From contig CAMFIW010000093.1 in assembly GCA_945952355.1 (NCBI GenBank), positions 1 through 8,270 on the forward strand: DNA of 8,270 nt. Reading direction: 5' to 3'. Within the stretch, counting starts at the first letter, position 1. Each line of letters begins with the position of its first letter. Source of the DNA: an uncultured Phenylobacterium sp. Lineage in GTDB: Bacteria > Pseudomonadota > Alphaproteobacteria > Caulobacterales > Caulobacteraceae. A program made the translations under genes and the position numbers. Shown piece after piece: positions 5,379 to 8,270 of this stretch. Under the pieces are notes generated by a model. It worked only from the letters and a program-made list of their open reading frames with translations. It was not told the DNA's origin and ran no database searches.

Positions 5379-6326
5379 ATGGGCGACACCCCTTTCAGTG
5401 AAAAGCTGGAACTGGTGCTGAAGGTGTTCTCGATGAGTCGCGCCCAGCTCGCCTCGGCCCTGGCGGTCGACAAGTCGCTCGTGGGTCGCTGGGTGTCCGG
5501 GTCGGTCAGCCCTTCGGCGCACAACATGGCCAACCTCACCCGCTTCGTCGCCGCCCGGCAGCCGGGCTTCACCATGCTGGACTGGGACCACGAGATGGAC
5601 GGCTTCGCCGCCGTCTTCGGCGCCCATCGTCCCGGCCACGGCCCCGCGCCCGCCGAGAGCTATGACGGCCTGCCGCTGCCGGTGATGGACCAGATCCGCG
5701 CCGCCACGGCCGCGCGGGCGACCGATGTCGAATGCTTCTTCAAGACGACCCGTCCCTCTCAGGCCTGGCCGGGCCACTACCTGCATGATCAGGGTATGGT
5801 GCGCCTCGAGCCGACAGGCCTCCTGGAGATTCGCATGGGGGTGCGCGAGACCGCCTATCGCGGCTGGCTGATGCCCATGAACGGCCAGTTCTATTGCGTC
5901 GCCACCGACGGGGCGAGCGGGGCGATGATCTTCGCCGTGTTCTCGAACGCCCCGCCCGGAAAGCTGCAACGGCTGGACGGGATCATGGTCGGACGCATCG
6001 AGGGCATGATGCCGGGGATCGGCGCCTCGGCCATTGTTCTCGATCGGATCGGCGACCTATCGGGTGACCGCGAAGCCGACGACAAGCGCTACCGCGAACA
6101 TCTCGGCCGCGATCCCGTGGCCCCGGAAGGCTCGGTCCCCGAGGACGTCGTCGCCACGCTGTCGCGCGACTATGGCCCGACGGAACTGGCCAAGGGCGGC
6201 GAGTGGCTGCTCAACATCCCATTCCACCGTTCGCTATCGCGCTCGACCCCGCCACCGGAACGGGCGAACGGCAACGGGCGGTCCGCAGGCGACGCCCCCC
6301 CCCACCAGCGTCAGGATGTGGTCTAG
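5379..6326 (+). CDS. Helix-turn-helix regulator with unrecognised C-terminal domain
   Basis: The 315-residue product has an N-terminal Cro/CI-like helix-turn-helix, about residues 8-60. SRAQLASALAVDKSLVGRWV matches the turn and recognition helix, followed by SGSVSPSAHNMANL. After a Pro/Gly-rich linker (82-100) comes a mixed domain of about 100-285. It contains CFFKTTRPSQAWPGHY, MVRLEPTGLLEIRMG, AYRGWLMPMNGQFYC and GAMIFAVFSNAPPGKLQRLDG, and suggests a beta-rich sensor or oligomerisation domain I cannot name. The last 30 residues are polar and low-complexity. No signal peptide or membrane segment is seen. ATG 5379 is the natural start; only a weak GAGA precedes it. The GTTGCA array upstream suggests self-regulation. 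It converges on the DUF3126-type gene. A regulator role is likely from the HTH; its targets are unknown. Confidence 0.82.
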   Translation: MGDTPFSEKLELVLKVFSMSRAQLASALAVDKSLVGRWVSGSVSPSAHNMANLTRFVAARQPGFTMLDWDHEMDGFAAVFGAHRPGHGPAPAESYDGLPLPVMDQIRAATAARATDVECFFKTTRPSQAWPGHYLHDQGMVRLEPTGLLEIRMGVRETAYRGWLMPMNGQFYCVATDGASGAMIFAVFSNAPPGKLQRLDGIMVGRIEGMMPGIGASAIVLDRIGDLSGDREADDKRYREHLGRDPVAPEGSVPEDVVATLSRDYGPTELAKGGEWLLNIPFHRSLSRSTPPPERANGNGRSAGDAPPHQRQDVV

Positions 6327-6328
6327 AA

Positions 6329-6342
6329 CGCCCCTCGGGGCG
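6329..6342. terminator. Hairpin between convergent genes, likely bidirectional terminator
   Basis: CGCCC (6329-6333) and GGGCG (6338-6342) pair around a CTCG loop in the 18-bp gap between the stop codons of the regulator and the DUF3126-type gene. On the plus strand it is followed by GTTTA, a weak T-tract. Its position between convergent genes supports a shared terminator. Confidence 0.55.
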
Positions 6343-6344
6343 GT

Positions 6345-6551
6345 TTAGGGCAGGTCTTCCGCCAGGATGGCCATCTCGAACATGAACGAGCCGTCCTCGT
6401 CCTCGTCCTCGAAGACGACGCCCACGAACTCCTCGCCGATATAGACCTCGGCGGAATCCTTCTGCTTCGGGCGAGGGACCAGCGTGATCCGCGCATTGGC
6501 GAAGGTCCCACGCAGGTGGCCCTCGAGCTTGCGCATCATTCTCTCGTCCAC
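6345..6551 (-). CDS. DUF3126-type small protein
   Basis: The small 68-residue acidic protein matches, from memory, the alphaproteobacterial DUF3126 family: RKLEGHLRGTFANARITLVPRP, then KQKDSAEVYIGEEFVGVV, an acidic EDEDEDG turn and FMFEMAILAEDLP at the C-terminus. The frame can be extended to a TTG at 6578, but the GTG at 6551 is chosen because GGGAG lies 7 nt before it and family members are about this length. Tandem ATGs at 6539 and 6536 are fallback starts. It lies 118 bp downstream of cysE on the same strand, an arrangement I recall from other alphaproteobacteria. A possible separate promoter (TATAGG, plus-strand coordinates 6587-6592, with TTTCCT at 6609-6614) lies in that gap. No biochemical function is known to me. 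Confidence 0.85.
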   Translation of the reverse strand: MDERMMRKLEGHLRGTFANARITLVPRPKQKDSAEVYIGEEFVGVVFEDEDEDGSFMFEMAILAEDLP

Positions 6552-6646
6552 GGTCAGGCTCCCAAGGCAGTTCGACAAGGCCGGAACCTATAGCGCTTTC
6601 GGTGCGCGAGGAAACCGCCTGAGCCCCTATTCCCTGGGGACGCCTG

Positions 6647-6660
6647 CCGGTGGCCACCGG
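6647..6660. terminator. Perfect GC palindrome just after cysE
   Basis: CCGGTGGCCACCGG is a 14-base perfect palindrome 9 bp past the cysE stop on the minus strand. It lacks a T-run, so it is only a candidate transcript-end hairpin. It could also be a protein-binding dyad between cysE and the DUF3126-type gene. Confidence 0.35.
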
Positions 6661-6669
6661 ACGACGAGT

Positions 6670-7518
6670 TCAGATCACGTAGTCGTAGACCGCCTCGGCG
6701 AGGGTGTGGTCCATGCTACGGGCCGGCTCTTCGCAGGTCGGGCAGTTGACCAGCCGCGCCGGGACGCCGGCCGCCGTGCAGCCGGGGGGCACTGGCTTCA
6801 GCACCACCGAGCCGGATGCGACCTTGGCGTAGTCGCCGATCGTGATGTTGCCCAGCACCTTGGCCCCCGCCCCCAGCAGCACGCCCTTGCCGATCTTGGG
6901 GTGGCGATCGCCGCGCTCGGCGCCCGTCCCGCCCAGGGTCACGCCTTGCAGCATGGAGACATCGTCGCCGATCACCGCCGTCTCGCCGATGACGATTCCG
7001 GTGCCATGGTCGACGAACACGCCCTTGCCGATCCGGGTGGCCGGATGGATGTCGACCTGGAAGACTTCGCTCATCCGGCTCTGAAGATAGAGGGCTATCG
7101 TTTCGCGGCCCTGTCGCCAGAGCCAATGGGCCACCCGCTGGGTCTGCAGCGCCTGGAAGCCCTTGAAGAACAGGAACGGCTGGACATAGCCCTTGCAGGC
7201 CGGGTCGCGTTCGAAGACCGCCTTAAGGTCCGCCTCGGCGGTGTCCACGAGGCTCGGTTCGCTGCGATAGGCCTGCGTCGCCAGTTCGCGCAAGCTCATG
7301 GCCCGCAGCTCCTGGTCGCCAAGCTTCCGCGCGAGCTGGTACGACAGCGCGTCTCCCAGGTTCTCGTGGCTGATCACGACGGCGTTCAACAGCGACGCCA
7401 GGGCCGGCTCGCTGCGTGCGGCCCGTTCGGCTTCGCTATGCAGAGCGGCCCAGACCGGCGGCGGCGCGGTCGGGTCGATCACTTCCAGGCGTTGGCTCAA
7501 GAGCTCCTCCCGTCCCAT
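6670..7518 (-). CDS. cysE: Serine O-acetyltransferase
   Basis: The 282-residue enzyme transfers acetyl from acetyl-CoA to L-serine, making O-acetylserine, the first step of cysteine synthesis. The all-helical N-terminal domain (about 20-145) includes WAALHSEAERAARSEPALAS and FFKGFQALQTQRVAHWLW. The hexapeptide beta-helix follows (about 155-250). The catalytic pair is D156 (QVDIHPA) and H171 (VDHGTG), 15 residues apart as in E. coli D143/H158. GETAVIGDDVSMLQGVTLGGTG and GAGAKVLGNITIGDYAKVASGSVVL complete the active site and acetyl-CoA region. The tail GVPARLV...CPTCEEPARSMD ends in isoleucine, the residue that docks CysE into cysteine synthase (CysK) in characterised complexes. ATG 7518 follows a short GGGG stretch. 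The Nudix gene is 51 bp upstream and DUF3126 lies downstream on the same strand. Feedback by cysteine is usual for the family. Confidence 0.95.
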   Translation of the reverse strand: MGREELLSQRLEVIDPTAPPPVWAALHSEAERAARSEPALASLLNAVVISHENLGDALSYQLARKLGDQELRAMSLRELATQAYRSEPSLVDTAEADLKAVFERDPACKGYVQPFLFFKGFQALQTQRVAHWLWRQGRETIALYLQSRMSEVFQVDIHPATRIGKGVFVDHGTGIVIGETAVIGDDVSMLQGVTLGGTGAERGDRHPKIGKGVLLGAGAKVLGNITIGDYAKVASGSVVLKPVPPGCTAAGVPARLVNCPTCEEPARSMDHTLAEAVYDYVI

Positions 7519-7569
7519 GGGATCCCCATCATCCTAGCACACCGCGCTTCCGCATGCGCGGCCTGCGAT

Positions 7570-8184
7570 TCAACTCAGCATCGCTCGCGCAAGCGCGGGC
7601 GGAAGGGCCCCTTCGCAAGCCATATGGTATCCCCGAAGCAACATCGCCACTGTCAGGGCGTCGGTTATGTGCCCCGCCATGGCCGCATTCAGCGCTTCGC
7701 GGAACGGCACGCGCGCCTGCGCGATGTCCTCGGTCTCGTCGATCTCGGTGGCCAGGTCCCCGCTGGAGAGGCCGGTGGCGATGTAGCCGATAGCGAGTTC
7801 GTCGGTGACCGAGTTCGAAAGCTGCAGCCGTAGCACCTCGCGCCATTCGGCGGCCACCAGCCCCGTCTCCTCCAGCAGTTCGCGCTTGGCGCCGTCTAGC
7901 GGCGTCTCGGCCAGTGGCCCGCCGCCCTCGGGAATCTCCCAGCTGAAATCGCCAAAGGGCAGTCGATTTTGGCCCACCATCGGCACGGTCCCGTCCTCGA
8001 ACAGCGGCAGGATCGCCAGCGCGCGGTTCTTGAAGCCGACCAGGCCATAGAGAGCCGGCCGCCCCGTCGGCGCCGTGGCGTCGAACTCGGTCACCCGGAT
8101 CCAGGGGTTGTCGTAGACCACGCGGCCCGGCCCCCGGCGCCACGGGGTTCCGTGGGCCTGCATCCAGGATGGCTTGTCGGACAT
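7570..8184 (-). CDS. Nudix hydrolase, ADP-ribose pyrophosphatase-like
   Basis: The 204-residue protein has a complete Nudix box (GX5EX7REUXEEXGU) at residues 87-109: G87, E93, R101-E102, E105-E106 and G108. E102, E105 and E106 supply metal ligands, so it should be an active diphosphate hydrolase. The segment QNRLPFGDFSWEIPEGG before the box and QLSNSVTDELAIGYIATGL after it are typical of the ADP-ribose/nucleotide-sugar pyrophosphatase branch, which removes toxic or surplus ADP-sugars. The C-terminal DALTVAMLLRG helix also fits. It looks cytoplasmic. ATG 8184 is preceded by only a weak AAGGCGAG. It precedes cysE by 51 bp, with a 6-bp GC hairpin (7542-7561) in the gap, so shared transcription is possible but not assured. 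The exact substrate cannot be told from the sequence. Confidence 0.9.
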   Translation of the reverse strand: MSDKPSWMQAHGTPWRRGPGRVVYDNPWIRVTEFDATAPTGRPALYGLVGFKNRALAILPLFEDGTVPMVGQNRLPFGDFSWEIPEGGGPLAETPLDGAKRELLEETGLVAAEWREVLRLQLSNSVTDELAIGYIATGLSSGDLATEIDETEDIAQARVPFREALNAAMAGHITDALTVAMLLRGYHMACEGALPPALARAMLS

Positions 8185-8270
8185 GGGGCGCTCGCCTTGC
8201 GAAACCGTCTCGCGCCCCCATAAAGGAAGCGCCTCTCGGCTTTGCTAACGAAAGCGCCCCTCCCCATGGT
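8185..8270. promoter_or_regulatory. Upstream region of the Nudix gene; short repeats, no gene seen
   Basis: These last 86 bp hold no convincing coding start. A short direct repeat AAGCGCCYCT occurs at 8227-8236 and 8252-8261, and GCTTT/AAAGC forms a weak dyad between the copies. A minus-strand promoter for the Nudix gene probably lies here, but no box is clear enough to name. The ATG at 8266 has no ribosome binding site. Confidence 0.3.

Noticed and set aside
6484..7833. Plus-strand 449-codon frame across cysE
   Set aside because: Antisense to CysE and the Nudix gene, both with complete catalytic motifs.
8266..8270. A plus-strand gene starting at the right edge
   Set aside because: Only two codons' worth of sequence and no ribosome binding site.

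Overview
The window is GC-rich, densely coding bacterial chromosome. Its genes point to an alphaproteobacterium, most likely Caulobacterales (Caulobacter or Phenylobacterium-like). The reasons are a serine acetyltransferase followed by a small DUF3126-type protein, the compact GC-rich style, mostly hairpin-only gene ends, and GANTC/TTAA-type motifs in one regulatory region. The assignment rests on family resemblance recalled from memory, not on a search. I see no insertion sequence, prophage, CRISPR array, tRNA or rRNA.

Layout, left to right. Positions 1-4154 hold five genes on the minus strand: an aldo/keto reductase cut by the left edge (1-298), a GMC flavoprotein oxidoreductase (321-1976), a secreted small beta-rich protein of unknown role (2082-2660), a CaiD-like enoyl-CoA hydratase (2775-3557) and a gamma-carbonic-anhydrase/hexapeptide protein (3627-4154). 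The first two are 22 bp apart and look like one operon. The others are separated by 69-114 bp gaps holding inverted repeats. Together they suggest oxidation and CoA-ester catabolism of a small alcohol or acid, with no substrate identifiable.

Positions 4155-4470 are a non-coding gap between the divergent hexapeptide and PhoH genes. It carries a promoter-like sequence, a highly structurable stretch of about 225 nt and a strong intrinsic terminator just before the phoH ribosome binding site. This is the most interesting part of the window: either an unassigned small RNA or an attenuating leader of the PhoH-family ATPase gene (4471-5235).

After a strong hairpin comes a helix-turn-helix regulator (5379-6326) with an unrecognised C-terminal region. 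It is preceded by four regularly spaced GTTGCA repeats that look like an operator. It converges on a minus-strand group: a Nudix hydrolase (7570-8184), serine acetyltransferase CysE (6670-7518) and a DUF3126-type protein (6345-6551). CysE starts the cysteine branch of sulfur assimilation and keeps the C-terminal isoleucine known to dock onto cysteine synthase.

Several starts were chosen over longer open frames: the hydratase at 3557, PhoH at 4471 (not the TTG at 4468) and DUF3126 at a GTG at 6551 (not the TTG at 6578).
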